NCBI GenBank assembly: GCA_020632995.1
Contig: JACKEN010000001.1
Coordinates: 62,001-126,000 of the forward strand
Origin: Deltaproteobacteria bacterium
GTDB lineage: Bacteria > Myxococcota > Kuafuiibacteriia > Kuafuiibacteriales > Kuafuiibacteriaceae
Direction of reading: 5' to 3'
DNA: 64,000 nucleotides
The notes under the pieces are model-generated. The model ran no database searches, was not told where the DNA came from, and was given only the letters and a program-made list of their open reading frames with translations. Of this stretch, positions 42,598-51,250 are shown one piece after another. Every line of letters begins with the position of its first letter. The stretch's first letter is position 1. A program made the position numbers and the translations under genes.

Positions 42598-44142
42598 GTG
42601 CGTCGAGCCTTCACTGCCCTGATGTTGATGGCCGCGCTGTGCGGGGCCTCGGTGGCCGCCGCCCAGCCCGCGCCCACCGGCACCGCCACCGCGTCGTCGG
42701 CGGCCCCCGCCGCGTCGCCGCCCCCCGCTGCCCCCGCGCGCCAGAGCCTGCTGGGCATGCGCTCGAGCTCGAGCGAGCCCGCGGACTGGGGCGGGCGCGT
42801 GCGGAGCGGCTTCGGCCTGCTGCTCATGCTCGCGGTGGCCTTCGCGCTGTCGAAGAACCGCCGCGCGGTGAGCTGGCGCCTGGTGGGGGTCGGCGTGGGG
42901 CTCCAGATCGTGCTCGGCCTCGCGACCCTCTCGCCTCCCGGGCAGTGGCTCTTCGGCGGCTTCAACCAGCTGGTGTCGAACCTGCTCGCCTACACCGCGC
43001 AGGGCTCGACCTTCCTCTTCGGCGACCTCGCGGTGCAGAACAACATGCCGGTGGGGACCAGCGTGATCCCCGTGCCGCCCGACGGCGCCAACCCCGCGTG
43101 GCTCGGTGGCGCCACCATGGCCCCGCTCGCGGTGCCGGCCGGGGCGTGGCAGTTCGTGCGGGTGGGCGCCTTCTTCGCGTTCGGGGTGCTGCCCACCATC
43201 ATCTTCTTCTCGTCGGTGATGGCGGTCCTCTACCACCTCGGGGTGATGCAGGCGGTGGTGCGGGCGATCGCGGTGGTGATGCAGAAGACGATGCGCACCA
43301 GCGGGGCCGAGACCCTCTCCGCCGCCGGCAACATCTTCGTCGGCCAGACCGAGGCCCCGCTCCTCATCCGCCCCTTCGTGAAGGACATGACCGAGAGCGA
43401 GCTGATGGCGGTGATGACCGGCGGCTTCGCCACGGTGGCAGGCGGGGTGATGGTGGCCTACGTGGGCATGCTGCGCGGCGTGTTCCCCGAGATCGCGGGG
43501 CACCTGCTCTGCGCCTCGATCATGAGCGCGCCCGCCGCCCTCGTCGTCGCGAAGATCGTCATCCCCGAGCCGGATCCGAACAAGAGCAAGACCTACGGCA
43601 GCCTGAAAGTGGACCTGCGCTCCACCGACGCCAACGTGATCGACGCGGCGGCGCGCGGGGCGTCCGAAGGCCTGCAGCTGGCCCTCAACGTGGGGGCGAT
43701 GCTCCTGGCCTTCCTGGCGATCATCGCGATGATCAACGGCTTCGTGGGCTGGGTAGGCGGCCTGTTCGGGGCCGAGGGCCTCACCATGGAGCTGATGCTC
43801 GGCTACGTCCTGCGCCCCTTCGCGTGGGCGATGGGCGTCAACTGGGCCGACGCGAACCTGGTAGGCAGCCTGCTCGGGATCAAGACCATCGCCAACGAGT
43901 TCGTGGCCTACCAGGTGCTGGCCGACCGCGCCTCGGAGCTCACCTCGGTGCGCTCCATGGTCATCGCGACGTACGCCCTGTGTGGCTTCGCCAACTTCGG
44001 GTCGATCGGCATCCAGCTGGGCGGGATCTCGCCCCTGGCGCCGGAGCGCCGGGGCGATCTGGCCCGCATCGGCCTGAGGGCGATGATCGCGGGCACCCTG
44101 GCCGCGTTCATGACCGCGTGCGTGATCGGGATGATGTTCTGA
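42598..44142 (+). CDS. Concentrative nucleoside transporter (NupC/CNT family)
   Basis: The protein has 514 residues from GTG 42598. CNT signatures include VFGVLPTIIFFSSVMAVLYHLG analogues, AETLSAAGNIFVGQTEAPLLIRP and MTGGFATVAGGVMVAYVGML, and ANFGSIGIQLGGISPLAPERR near the end. It should import nucleosides with protons or sodium through the inner membrane. Unusually, it begins with a cleavable-looking signal peptide (ALMLMAALCGASVAAAQ) and an Ala/Pro/Ser-rich stretch of about 40 residues before the first transporter helix; standard CNTs lack this. An upstream GTG at 42541 would lengthen the N-terminus and is less likely. No purine or pyrimidine genes nearby. Confidence 0.85.
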   Translation: MRRAFTALMLMAALCGASVAAAQPAPTGTATASSAAPAASPPPAAPARQSLLGMRSSSSEPADWGGRVRSGFGLLLMLAVAFALSKNRRAVSWRLVGVGVGLQIVLGLATLSPPGQWLFGGFNQLVSNLLAYTAQGSTFLFGDLAVQNNMPVGTSVIPVPPDGANPAWLGGATMAPLAVPAGAWQFVRVGAFFAFGVLPTIIFFSSVMAVLYHLGVMQAVVRAIAVVMQKTMRTSGAETLSAAGNIFVGQTEAPLLIRPFVKDMTESELMAVMTGGFATVAGGVMVAYVGMLRGVFPEIAGHLLCASIMSAPAALVVAKIVIPEPDPNKSKTYGSLKVDLRSTDANVIDAAARGASEGLQLALNVGAMLLAFLAIIAMINGFVGWVGGLFGAEGLTMELMLGYVLRPFAWAMGVNWADANLVGSLLGIKTIANEFVAYQVLADRASELTSVRSMVIATYALCGFANFGSIGIQLGGISPLAPERRGDLARIGLRAMIAGTLAAFMTACVIGMMF

Positions 44143-44155
44143 CGCGGGCGCGGGG

Positions 44156-44908
44156 TCAGACCGCGAGCGGGAGCTGCCCCTCCTTGGGGAGCCGGGCCGC
44201 GCGCTCCAGGTACGGCTCGAAGGCCGCCTTGCGGATGGGCGGAAGGTGGCTCGCGAAGATCCAGTCTGCGTCGAGGCGCCGGAAGGTGCCCACCGCCTCC
44301 GCGTAGAGGGCCGGGTCCACGTCCATGAGCCAGGGGCTGTTGGCCCGACAGAACGCGGACATGCCCTCGAGCCCCGCCTCCAGCGGCACGTCTTCACCCC
44401 GCTCGGTCAGCTCGGGCACGAAGGCGCCGAAGCCGTCCGAGGCGAAGAGCCAGCGCTGGCGCTCCTCGAAGAAGGCCAGGGTGGCCGGGCTGTCGTACAT
44501 CGGGGGGCGGAGGGCTCGGAACGTGCGGCCCCCCGCCTCGAAGCGGGCCCCGGGGCCCACGAAGCGGACCCGGGTCGGGTCCAGGTGCTGCACCGACCCC
44601 AGCTTGCCGAAGCCCACCGGGGTGGTGACGAGCCGGGCGTGCGGGGCCCGCTCGAGGAGGGGGAACAGCGCGCCGGCGTGATCCGCGTCCTCGTGGGTGA
44701 GGAGGATGCAGGACAGCCTGCTCACGTCCACAAGCATGTCGAGGGCGTCGATGAAGGCGTCGGCCTCCCGGGCGAGGCCGGTGTCGACGAGCACCGGTGA
44801 GGCGCCGCGGAGCAGGAAGGCCTGCACCGGGAGCACGCCCACGCCGGGCACGGGCTCGCAGGAGGGGAGGACGACGACGTCGGGGGTGGGGCTGAATGCG
44901 GGTTCCAT
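44156..44908 (-). CDS. Metallo-beta-lactamase-fold protein with HxDxDH motif
   Basis: The 250-residue protein has the MBL fold: PVQAFLLRGASPVLVDTGLAREADAF, then ILLTHEDADHAGALFPLL. The metal motif reads H-E-D-A-D-H, so the second histidine of the canonical HxHxDH is an aspartate. This resembles the HxExDH form in flavodiiron proteins and oxygen-sensing ODP proteins, which bind iron. Further ligands may be FASDGFG and IFASHLPP. No flavodoxin domain is attached. It lies 21 nt after the beta-helix lipoprotein gene and is probably in its operon. Redox or O2/NO sensing is possible but not shown. Confidence 0.72.
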   Translation of the reverse strand: MEPAFSPTPDVVVLPSCEPVPGVGVLPVQAFLLRGASPVLVDTGLAREADAFIDALDMLVDVSRLSCILLTHEDADHAGALFPLLERAPHARLVTTPVGFGKLGSVQHLDPTRVRFVGPGARFEAGGRTFRALRPPMYDSPATLAFFEERQRWLFASDGFGAFVPELTERGEDVPLEAGLEGMSAFCRANSPWLMDVDPALYAEAVGTFRRLDADWIFASHLPPIRKAAFEPYLERAARLPKEGQLPLAV

Positions 44909-44929
44909 GGTGTTGTTCTCCGTGTCTGT

Positions 44930-46309
44930 TCAGTTCTGGTTGCAGGCGTAGGCGGGGTCGGGGCAGACCTCGGTGGAGCGGACCGGCTGGGTCTGGGCGC
45001 AGCCGGTGACCCCCTCGACCGTGTTGTTGGCGAGGAAGTCGAGGTCCGCGTGGTCGTTCCAGGAGCGCAGGAAGCCGTGGCCGGCGCTCTCCCGGACGGT
45101 GCTGTTGGTGATGAAGATCCCCTGGGGCTCACCATCCAGGATCACCGCGGCGTCGTAGGTGTCGAGCGGGCTGCACGAGGCGAGGCTGCACGAGCACCAG
45201 CCGCCCGCGTACTCGACAAGCGCGTTGGTGACCTGGTGGTCGGCCATGGGGGACTCGAAGTACAGCCCCACCCAGTCGCCGCGGCTCCTGGTCGAGGACG
45301 CCGAGGTGAGCACCACCGGCTCGGTGGGGGTGCCCTGGATCTCGAGGCGGCCGCGGGGCCCGTCCGCGTCCGAGACGGTGCGCAGGCTGGTGCCTGGGCT
45401 GAAGCGCAGCTCGACCCCGGCCTCGATGGTCAAGGTGGCGGGGAGGCCGCCGTTGGCCCCCACCCGGAGGCCCTCGTCGGCGAGGCGGCCCACGCGGTAG
45501 GGGACGCCGAGGTCGCGCAGGGTCACGTCGGCCTGCAGCCCGTTGCGGCCGTCGGTGTTGTCCTCCACCAGCAGGATCTCGTCGTTCGCGTTGCCGGTGT
45601 AGCGGCCTTTGGGGAGCCCGTGGGCAGCGTGCCCGGTCACCAGGAGAGGAAAGTGGTCTGCAGCCTGACCTGCGTTCGTGATCACGAGGTCCTTGGAGTC
45701 GGGGTCGAAGCGCGCGCTGTTGGCCATCCAGAGCCCGTGGGTCGCGGAGTCCTTGATGGACACGGTGTCGACCTTCAGCGGCCGCGACAGGGGCAACGTG
45801 CCCTCGCCGAGGACGATGATCGACGCCGCCCCGAAGTCGGTGGGGACGCCGCCGCCCTCGAAGTCCACGTGGCTGAGCTCCGCGTCGCCGGGCGCGAAGA
45901 CCACCAGCGCGGCCCACGGGCCCTGGCCCGCCTTGAAGGACACCTTGCGGTCCGCCTCGCCCGCGACGATCAGGTGGCCGTCCTCACCGTGGCCGGGGTC
46001 GCCGATGTGGAGCTGGGCGTCGGCCTCCATCACGACCTCGGCGCAGGCCTCGACCGTCAGGGTGGCGCCGTTGTTCACCGCGAGGGTGCCGACGACGTGG
46101 TGGGGCCCGTCCTCGGCCCGCCACGTGGTGTCCTGGGTGATGGGGATGCCCTGGTGGGTGATCCCGGGGGCGCCGGCCACGCGGATGGGGCAGCCCTGCA
46201 CGGGGGTGTCCTCGCCGCTGCACGCGGTGAGGGTGATGAGCGCGGCCACGCCGGCCGGGATGGCCCTTCGCAGGACGCGAAGGGGGTGGGTGTTCAGTGC
46301 GTTGGTCAT
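44930..46309 (-). CDS. Lipoprotein with right-handed beta-helix-like repeats
   Basis: The 459-residue protein has a late lipobox LTAC (Cys30) after a twin-arginine-like RVLRRAIPAG stretch. The mature region is a long succession of short strands with polar turns: GTLAVNNGATLTVEACAEVVM, GHLIVAGEADRKVSF, HLDITNAG-like and IFITNSTVRESAGHGF. This is typical of parallel beta-helix and pectate-lyase-like folds that bind or cut polysaccharides. Active-site residues cannot be assigned. Several cysteines cluster at the C-terminus. The gene starts 124 nt from the divergent LuxR regulator. Confidence 0.68.
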   Translation of the reverse strand: MTNALNTHPLRVLRRAIPAGVAALITLTACSGEDTPVQGCPIRVAGAPGITHQGIPITQDTTWRAEDGPHHVVGTLAVNNGATLTVEACAEVVMEADAQLHIGDPGHGEDGHLIVAGEADRKVSFKAGQGPWAALVVFAPGDAELSHVDFEGGGVPTDFGAASIIVLGEGTLPLSRPLKVDTVSIKDSATHGLWMANSARFDPDSKDLVITNAGQAADHFPLLVTGHAAHGLPKGRYTGNANDEILLVEDNTDGRNGLQADVTLRDLGVPYRVGRLADEGLRVGANGGLPATLTIEAGVELRFSPGTSLRTVSDADGPRGRLEIQGTPTEPVVLTSASSTRSRGDWVGLYFESPMADHQVTNALVEYAGGWCSCSLASCSPLDTYDAAVILDGEPQGIFITNSTVRESAGHGFLRSWNDHADLDFLANNTVEGVTGCAQTQPVRSTEVCPDPAYACNQN

Positions 46310-46330
46310 TTGGAAGTGCCTCCGTTGCCG

Positions 46331-46428
46331 CTCAAGCTACGGGGCGCCGACCGGGGTCTGGAACACCACGAACCGGCCCCCCCAGAACTGGGGGGTGGCG
46401 TCGGGGCCGCCTGGCCCGCTAGCTTGAG
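46331..46428. promoter_or_regulatory. Divergent regulatory region with two inverted repeats
   Basis: CTCAAGCTA (46331-46339) is the exact reverse complement of TAGCTTGAG (46420-46428), 89 bp apart. Between them is a near-perfect hairpin palindrome CCCCCCAG-AA-CTGGGGGG (46378-46395). This gap separates the LuxR regulator (start 46434) from the lipoprotein/MBL operon (start 46309). The arrangement suggests a regulator binding two distant half-sites with a looped or extruded centre. Confidence 0.6.
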
Positions 46429-46433
46429 GGCAC

Positions 46434-47468
46434 ATGGCGAGCACCACCGCGAGGCCCCTGGCCACCCTGGAGCGCCTCTGCGCCGAGGCCCGCACCTCGG
46501 ACGAGCTCCTCAAGGTCGCGGGCGACTGGATCGCCGATCGCGCGGAGGCGGACGCCCACGTGATGTGCCGGCTCGACCCGCTCTCGGCGCTGTGGAACGG
46601 GGCCAGCGATCGCGGCTACCCCGTCAACAGCTGCACCCACTACCGTGAGCAGGCCTTCTTGCGCTCCGAGTACGCGGACATGGGCCTCGCCTCGCGTATG
46701 CCGGAGCGCGTGCGCCGCCTCGAGCGTGGGGTCACGCCGACCGACCCCTACACCGAGCTGTACTTCGACAACTTCGGCTACGGCTACGAGGCCCACATCT
46801 CCTTCGCGGTGAACGGCCAGGGCTTCGGCTACATGACGATGGCGAAGACGACGGAGGACTTCGGCCCCGGCGTCATGCGCCTCCTGGAGGGCGCGGTGAC
46901 CCCGGTGACCCAGCACCTCCGCCGGCTGATCGCCAAGGAGATGCTCGAGGCGGTGCCGGGGGAGGGCGTGGGTCTGCTCGCGGTGGACCGGCAGGGTGGC
47001 CTGCACGGCCTCAACGACGTCGGCCGGGGCATGCAAGCCGTGTTGACGCGCAGGGACGACGCGCGGAGCTACACCGTGCTCGGCGTGGTGGCAGAGATGG
47101 CGCGCCGCGAGCTCCTCGCCCCCGGCCAGACTCCCATCCCGCGCGTCTTGTACGTGTGCCCCGAGACCCGCCGCCGCTATCGCCTCCTGGCCGAGCGCGT
47201 CTCGAACCCCGGCTTCCCCGAGCAGGTCTTGATCGTGGCCGAGCCGGTGCGCGGGCTCGACAGCGTGGAGCTCCTCCGCACCGCCGGCCTCACCGAGCGC
47301 GAGGCGGAGGTGGCCATGGTGACGCTGCGCGGGTTCAAGAGCGTGGAGGGCGCCGAGGCCCTGGGCATGAGCGAGCACACCTTCCTGGGGCACCTGAAGG
47401 TGGTCTACCGGAAGCTGGGCGTGAGCTCCCGGGGCGAGTTCGCCGCGCTCCTGTTGAGCGGCGTGTAG
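46434..47468 (+). CDS. LuxR-family transcriptional regulator
   Basis: The 344-residue protein ends in a LuxR-type helix-turn-helix: LTEREAEVAMVTLRGFKSVEGAEALGMSEHTFLGHLKVVYRKLGV. The first 270 residues form a sensor region without a clear receiver (no phospho-Asp pattern) or PAS motif. They include YGYEAHISFAVNGQGFGYM, which resembles the alpha-beta signal-binding part of autoinducer or GAF-like sensors. It faces the beta-helix lipoprotein and MBL genes across a region with two inverted repeats, so it is a good candidate for their regulator. Start ATG 46434 (MASTTARPLATLERL). Confidence 0.8.
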   Translation: MASTTARPLATLERLCAEARTSDELLKVAGDWIADRAEADAHVMCRLDPLSALWNGASDRGYPVNSCTHYREQAFLRSEYADMGLASRMPERVRRLERGVTPTDPYTELYFDNFGYGYEAHISFAVNGQGFGYMTMAKTTEDFGPGVMRLLEGAVTPVTQHLRRLIAKEMLEAVPGEGVGLLAVDRQGGLHGLNDVGRGMQAVLTRRDDARSYTVLGVVAEMARRELLAPGQTPIPRVLYVCPETRRRYRLLAERVSNPGFPEQVLIVAEPVRGLDSVELLRTAGLTEREAEVAMVTLRGFKSVEGAEALGMSEHTFLGHLKVVYRKLGVSSRGEFAALLLSGV

Positions 47469-48225
47469 CTGGATCGGTGTGCAGGGGTCGCGTCCGAGGC
47501 GTCCGGACGCGTCCGATATTCGGACGGACACGCCCGCCGCCCTCGGGGCGCGAGGGGCGGGCAAGTCCGCAGGACCGCCTGCGGATCCTCGCGCGCACGA
47601 TCCTGGCACGCGGGGTGCGACAACCGCGGACATGAAGCAGGAGTCGCGCCGGTACTGGACACATGTCTTTGCCTCCTGGGGCTACGACGGGGGCACCGCG
47701 CCCCCCGCCGCGCCGCCCCCGCGGCGCCCGCTCAGGATGCCGCGCCGGCCCCTGGGGCCGAAGCCGCTGAGGCCACTGCACCGCCCGCCGCCCGCGCCGC
47801 CCGCGAGGCCGCAGGTGACCTTGCACTGAGGCCCGCGTCGCGAGGTCGGCCAGCGAATCCCGGACGGACTTCGGAACGCGGTATCAGAGCGCGAGCCGGG
47901 CTGGATACTGGCCGCACCGGGGCATCCGGCGCTCGGTCCGGCCACGCCGTTTCAGACTCCAGAGGCGCTGCCCTTTCGCCATGGTGCCGTGCACGCTCGC
48001 GCGGCGGTCCTCGCTCCTCGGAGTGCGGCCGCTTGGCGCCGTGATGGGGCTCGCGGCGCCGGGCCATCGGTCGATCCGGGTGGACCTGGCTGAGCCTCAT
48101 CCGGGGCCCGGACGACGGCCGGACGACGACCGGACGCAGGCCGTAGCCTGGCCCGCAAGACCCCGAGATCTTGGGAGGACGCCGGTCGGCGCGAGCGTGG
48201 CCCGGGGGCTGCTTGGCAGGCGGGC
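47469..48225. other. 757-nt region with no convincing gene; contains repeats
   Basis: Between the LuxR gene and the toxin gene I see no recognisable protein. One 65-codon frame at 47632-47829 (MKQESRRYWTHVFASWGYDGG then Pro-rich) might be a small leader peptide but is not supported. Structured DNA is present: the inverted repeat CGTCCGA-TAT-TCGGACG at 47510-47526, and three tandem 11-mers (CCGGACGACGG, CCGGACGACGA, CCGGACGCAGG) at 48108-48140, upstream of the toxin ATG. These could be operators. The region also carries one dispersed split-palindrome copy at 47811-47824. Confidence 0.6.
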
Positions 48226-50658
48226 ATGAGCGACCCGGCCATCTTTGGCCTCCCGCCAGATCCACACCTGTACGCGTCCTGGGCCTCGGCGGCGGTGTTG
48301 GAGGTCCGCGCGCCGGTGGCGCCGGTGGAGGGGCCCTCATCGGCTGTGGTGGAGGCCCCCGCGGCGGTGGTGGACACCGTTACGCCGGGGGTGGCGCCAG
48401 GCCGAGCCCTCGCGTTGGCGCTGCCGCCGGTGCCAGTGGAGCCGGTGGCGTGGCCGGGAGGGGTGCCCGGGGTGCTGCCGGGGGCCGACCCGGCGGCGGT
48501 GGCGGCGAGGTATCTCGGCGACGCCTCGCTGGCCCCGCTGTTGACGCCGGTGCAAGGCGGCTTTCAGGCGCCGCCCGGCGCCCTGACGCCGACGTGGCGG
48601 GCCGCGTACGACGGCGCGGTCCGGGCACAGGTGGCGTGGAGCGCCCGCGCGGTGGCGGAGGCGACGGGCGACCCCGCGGCGGCGCAGGCCGCCTTGCTCG
48701 AGGGGCTCCGCGCCCTCCCAGATCCGGACGCGCAGGCGAGGTTGCTCGAGGCTGCCGGCCGCACCCTGGCCGGGGCGCTGGCGCCGGACGGGCCGGGGGC
48801 CCTGGGGGTGCTCAAGGCCGCGCTGGCGGCGGAGGCCCAGCGGGGGCCGCTGTCGGCGCCGACGCTGACCGCGGCCCGGGACGCGCTCCTCGAGTGGATG
48901 GAGGACGGCAGCCCCGAGGCGAGCGCGCGGGTGGCCGCGCTCCTGGTCGAGTCACCGGCCCCGGTGCAGGCGGCCTTGCTCCGGGCGGTGGCCGAGGCCC
49001 ACGACACGCCGAGCGTCGGGCCCTTCGCGCGCTTCGGCGAGCCCACCCCCGGGCACATGCTGCACCGGCTGATGGAGGGGATGGTCCCCGAGGACCGCGC
49101 CCGGGCGCTGGACGCCCTGGAGGGGAGCGGGGTGCTGACCGAGGCGGGGGCGGCGCGGCTGCGGGCCGGCCGCAGCACCGCAGGCCGGCTTGCGCCGTGG
49201 CTCACCCACGGCGCGCACCTGGCCACCGAGGACTACGCGAGGTGGTCACAGGAGGAGGGGGGCGGGCCGTATGCTCTGGCCGGGGGCCTGGCGGTGCTCG
49301 GCACCGAGCCGCTGGTGGCCGACACGGTGTTGACGCTGGGGAGCGCGGGCGCCGGGCCCTGGGCCGCGAAGCTGCTGGCGGCGCGCTTCCCCCTGACCGC
49401 GACCGCGCTGGGTGCGGCGGGCACCGGCCTGGCCGCGTACCAGGCGACGGTGGACCTGCAAGCCGTGTTGACGGGCCAGGATCCGTACACGGGCAAGCCG
49501 CTGGGCCCGGGCGAGACCCTGGCGCGGGTGGTCCGCGCGGGCTCGGGCGTGCTGCTGACCGCCACCGGCATGATCGCGGCGTTCCAGGCCGGCAAGATTG
49601 GGCCGCCCCCGCGCGACGCGGTCGGGGGTCCGCGCCAGGCCACCGCGGCGGACCTCGCGGACCTCACGACCCACTACGCCCCGGTGGACGTGCCGGGGCT
49701 GCCGCCGGGAATGCAGGTGTGGGTGCCTCGGCGGCTGCCGGTGGTGGTGCGTGCTCCGGTGCCGCCCGGGGCGCCTGCGCCTGCGCCGGTGGCGGTGGGG
49801 CCGGTGGGGGCGTTGACGGAGGCGGCGCGGCTGGGGCTGCCGGCGCCGCCGAAGACCCCGCAGCTCGCGCCGGGGGCGGTCGCGGCGGCGGAGGTGGAGC
49901 AGGAGGCGGCGTCGCTCGCGGGCAACGTCGCGGGCGAGCTGATGAAGCCGCACCGGTTCGGGGCCGACGAGGGTGCAGTGCAGGCCGCCCTGCGCAAGTC
50001 CGCGCGCGAGACAGCGCGGACCACGTACCTGACTGGTCGCACGCAGGGGATGACGCCGAAGCAGGCGCGGAACGCGGCGCTCCGAGCCGCGCGCGACGCC
50101 CTCGGACCGTTGGTCGCGAGGGCGGCCGAGGCGACAGCCTTGCGGGAGTTGGAGACCCGGGTCGCCGACGGGCGCGTCTTCGACCGCGCGATCATGGACC
50201 CTCGCGCGAGGGCGGTGCTGGAGGCCTTCGAGCGAGGCCAGATCGGGGCCGGGGCGAAGGCCTGGGCGGTGCGACTGGCGGGGAAGTCGGAGCGGCAGGT
50301 GCGGGCGCTGATGAAGCTGGAGGTGCAAGCGGGTCGGGCGACGGAGCGGGCGGTAGCGCTCACCGCTCCCAAGGCCCAGACGATGTCGGTCTGGGAGATG
50401 CCGGACGGGACGGTGGTGCGAGTGAAGCCGCTGGGTGATGCTGGCCGGGCCGGGCCGACCTTGTCGGTGGAGGTGAAGGTGGATCCAGGCATTCCAGATG
50501 CGAACCAGAGCGGCATCGCCTTCAAGCTGGACGCCCGCGGGCGTCCCGTGCCCAAGAACATGAACGAGGCGAACCAGCCGTTTGCCGTCCACGGGGACCA
50601 GGGCGCGGTGTATAACCGCGCCTGCATGGACCTGGGCCATCAGAGCATCAAGCCGTAG
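48226..50658 (+). CDS. Large putative polymorphic toxin
   Basis: The 810-residue protein starts at ATG 48226. About 460 residues are Ala/Pro/Val-rich helices, including a hydrophobic Gly-rich stretch (LLAARFPLTATALGAAGTGLAAYQ). GQDPYTGKPLGPGETLARVVRAGSGVL resembles the short pre-toxin segment seen in polymorphic toxins. The last 80 residues or so (WEMPDGTVVRVKPLGDAGR, LSVEVKVDPGIPDANQSGI, FKLDARGRPVPKNMNEAN) form a compact beta-rich domain ending in a conserved-looking CMDLGHQSIKP, typical of an exchangeable toxin tip. No secretion gene (VgrG, PAAR, Hcp) is present. Four immunity-like genes follow. The enzymatic class of the tip is not assigned. Confidence 0.6.
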   Translation: MSDPAIFGLPPDPHLYASWASAAVLEVRAPVAPVEGPSSAVVEAPAAVVDTVTPGVAPGRALALALPPVPVEPVAWPGGVPGVLPGADPAAVAARYLGDASLAPLLTPVQGGFQAPPGALTPTWRAAYDGAVRAQVAWSARAVAEATGDPAAAQAALLEGLRALPDPDAQARLLEAAGRTLAGALAPDGPGALGVLKAALAAEAQRGPLSAPTLTAARDALLEWMEDGSPEASARVAALLVESPAPVQAALLRAVAEAHDTPSVGPFARFGEPTPGHMLHRLMEGMVPEDRARALDALEGSGVLTEAGAARLRAGRSTAGRLAPWLTHGAHLATEDYARWSQEEGGGPYALAGGLAVLGTEPLVADTVLTLGSAGAGPWAAKLLAARFPLTATALGAAGTGLAAYQATVDLQAVLTGQDPYTGKPLGPGETLARVVRAGSGVLLTATGMIAAFQAGKIGPPPRDAVGGPRQATAADLADLTTHYAPVDVPGLPPGMQVWVPRRLPVVVRAPVPPGAPAPAPVAVGPVGALTEAARLGLPAPPKTPQLAPGAVAAAEVEQEAASLAGNVAGELMKPHRFGADEGAVQAALRKSARETARTTYLTGRTQGMTPKQARNAALRAARDALGPLVARAAEATALRELETRVADGRVFDRAIMDPRARAVLEAFERGQIGAGAKAWAVRLAGKSERQVRALMKLEVQAGRATERAVALTAPKAQTMSVWEMPDGTVVRVKPLGDAGRAGPTLSVEVKVDPGIPDANQSGIAFKLDARGRPVPKNMNEANQPFAVHGDQGAVYNRACMDLGHQSIKP
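48684..49471. repeat. Cluster of five dispersed split-palindrome copies (GCAR-N6-TTG)
   Basis: Copies lie at 48684-48697, 48732-48745, 48966-48979 and 49180-49193 (GCAG-N6-TTGC), and at 49458-49471 (GCAA-N6-TTGA). They are 14 bp long with 6-nt centres of unrelated sequence. This is the densest cluster of a motif found throughout the window; see findings. Confidence 0.75.
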
Positions 50659-50671
50659 AGGAGTGGGGACG

Positions 50672-51061
50672 ATGTTGGAGGTGATCGTTTTTGAACCACG
50701 GCCGGAGTCTGCCGCATTCGACGTGGCGGACCTTCGGGCCAAGCTCCAGGAGCGGCCGGAGTGCGCTCCGGATCCGCACGACCCGGACACGCTGCTGGTG
50801 GTCGGGGGCGAACCCGCGCGAAGCTGGGTGCTCCGAAAGCGGGCGGAGGATCCCAAGAGTTCGCGTGCGTGCGGCGTAATCATCGTACGGGAGAAGATGG
50901 TGGCCCTCGATCACGGCTGGGCTGACCCCACGGCGCGTGAGGTCATGCGTCAGTTCGCGCGGTGGCTATTCCAAACCTACGACCCGCGGATCTTCAGCGA
51001 GGTTGAGGGCGACGAGTGGACGGACCGCTGCGGCGGGGACGTGGACGCGTTGTTCGCGTAG
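50672..51061 (+). CDS. Immunity-like protein, copy 1
   Basis: The 129-residue protein starts at ATG 50672 with AGAGGAGTGGGG upstream, 14 nt after the toxin stop. The N-terminal strand is MLEVIVFEPRPES, followed by AFDVADLRAKLQERPECAPDP and DTLLVVGGEPARSW. The C-terminus reads YDPRIFSEVEGDEWTDRCGGDVDALFA. The conserved PRIxSEVxGDxxTDRCG tail links it to the next genes. No secretion signal, so it acts in the cytoplasm. Position directly after the toxin gene is the main reason to call it an immunity protein. Confidence 0.6.
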   Translation: MLEVIVFEPRPESAAFDVADLRAKLQERPECAPDPHDPDTLLVVGGEPARSWVLRKRAEDPKSSRACGVIIVREKMVALDHGWADPTAREVMRQFARWLFQTYDPRIFSEVEGDEWTDRCGGDVDALFA

Positions 51062-51250
51062 CGACTTCGCTGCACGGTGGTGCGGGGCGGTTGGGCCTGC
51101 CTCCAGCCGCGCGACACACCCTGCTCAGCGTGAGGACAGGGTGGCTCGTGGAGCCAGGTCAAGCGCTGGATCGCGTCGGGTTGAACGCGGACGCCCTTGA
51201 TGGCGGTAGGTATCAGCTCCGCGTTGATTGACGGCCGGGCATCGGGAGCC

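Noticed and set aside
47632..47829. 65-codon ORF starting MKQESRRYWTHVF
   Set aside because: No ribosome-binding site, no recognisable domain, Pro/Arg-rich tail typical of chance frames in this composition.
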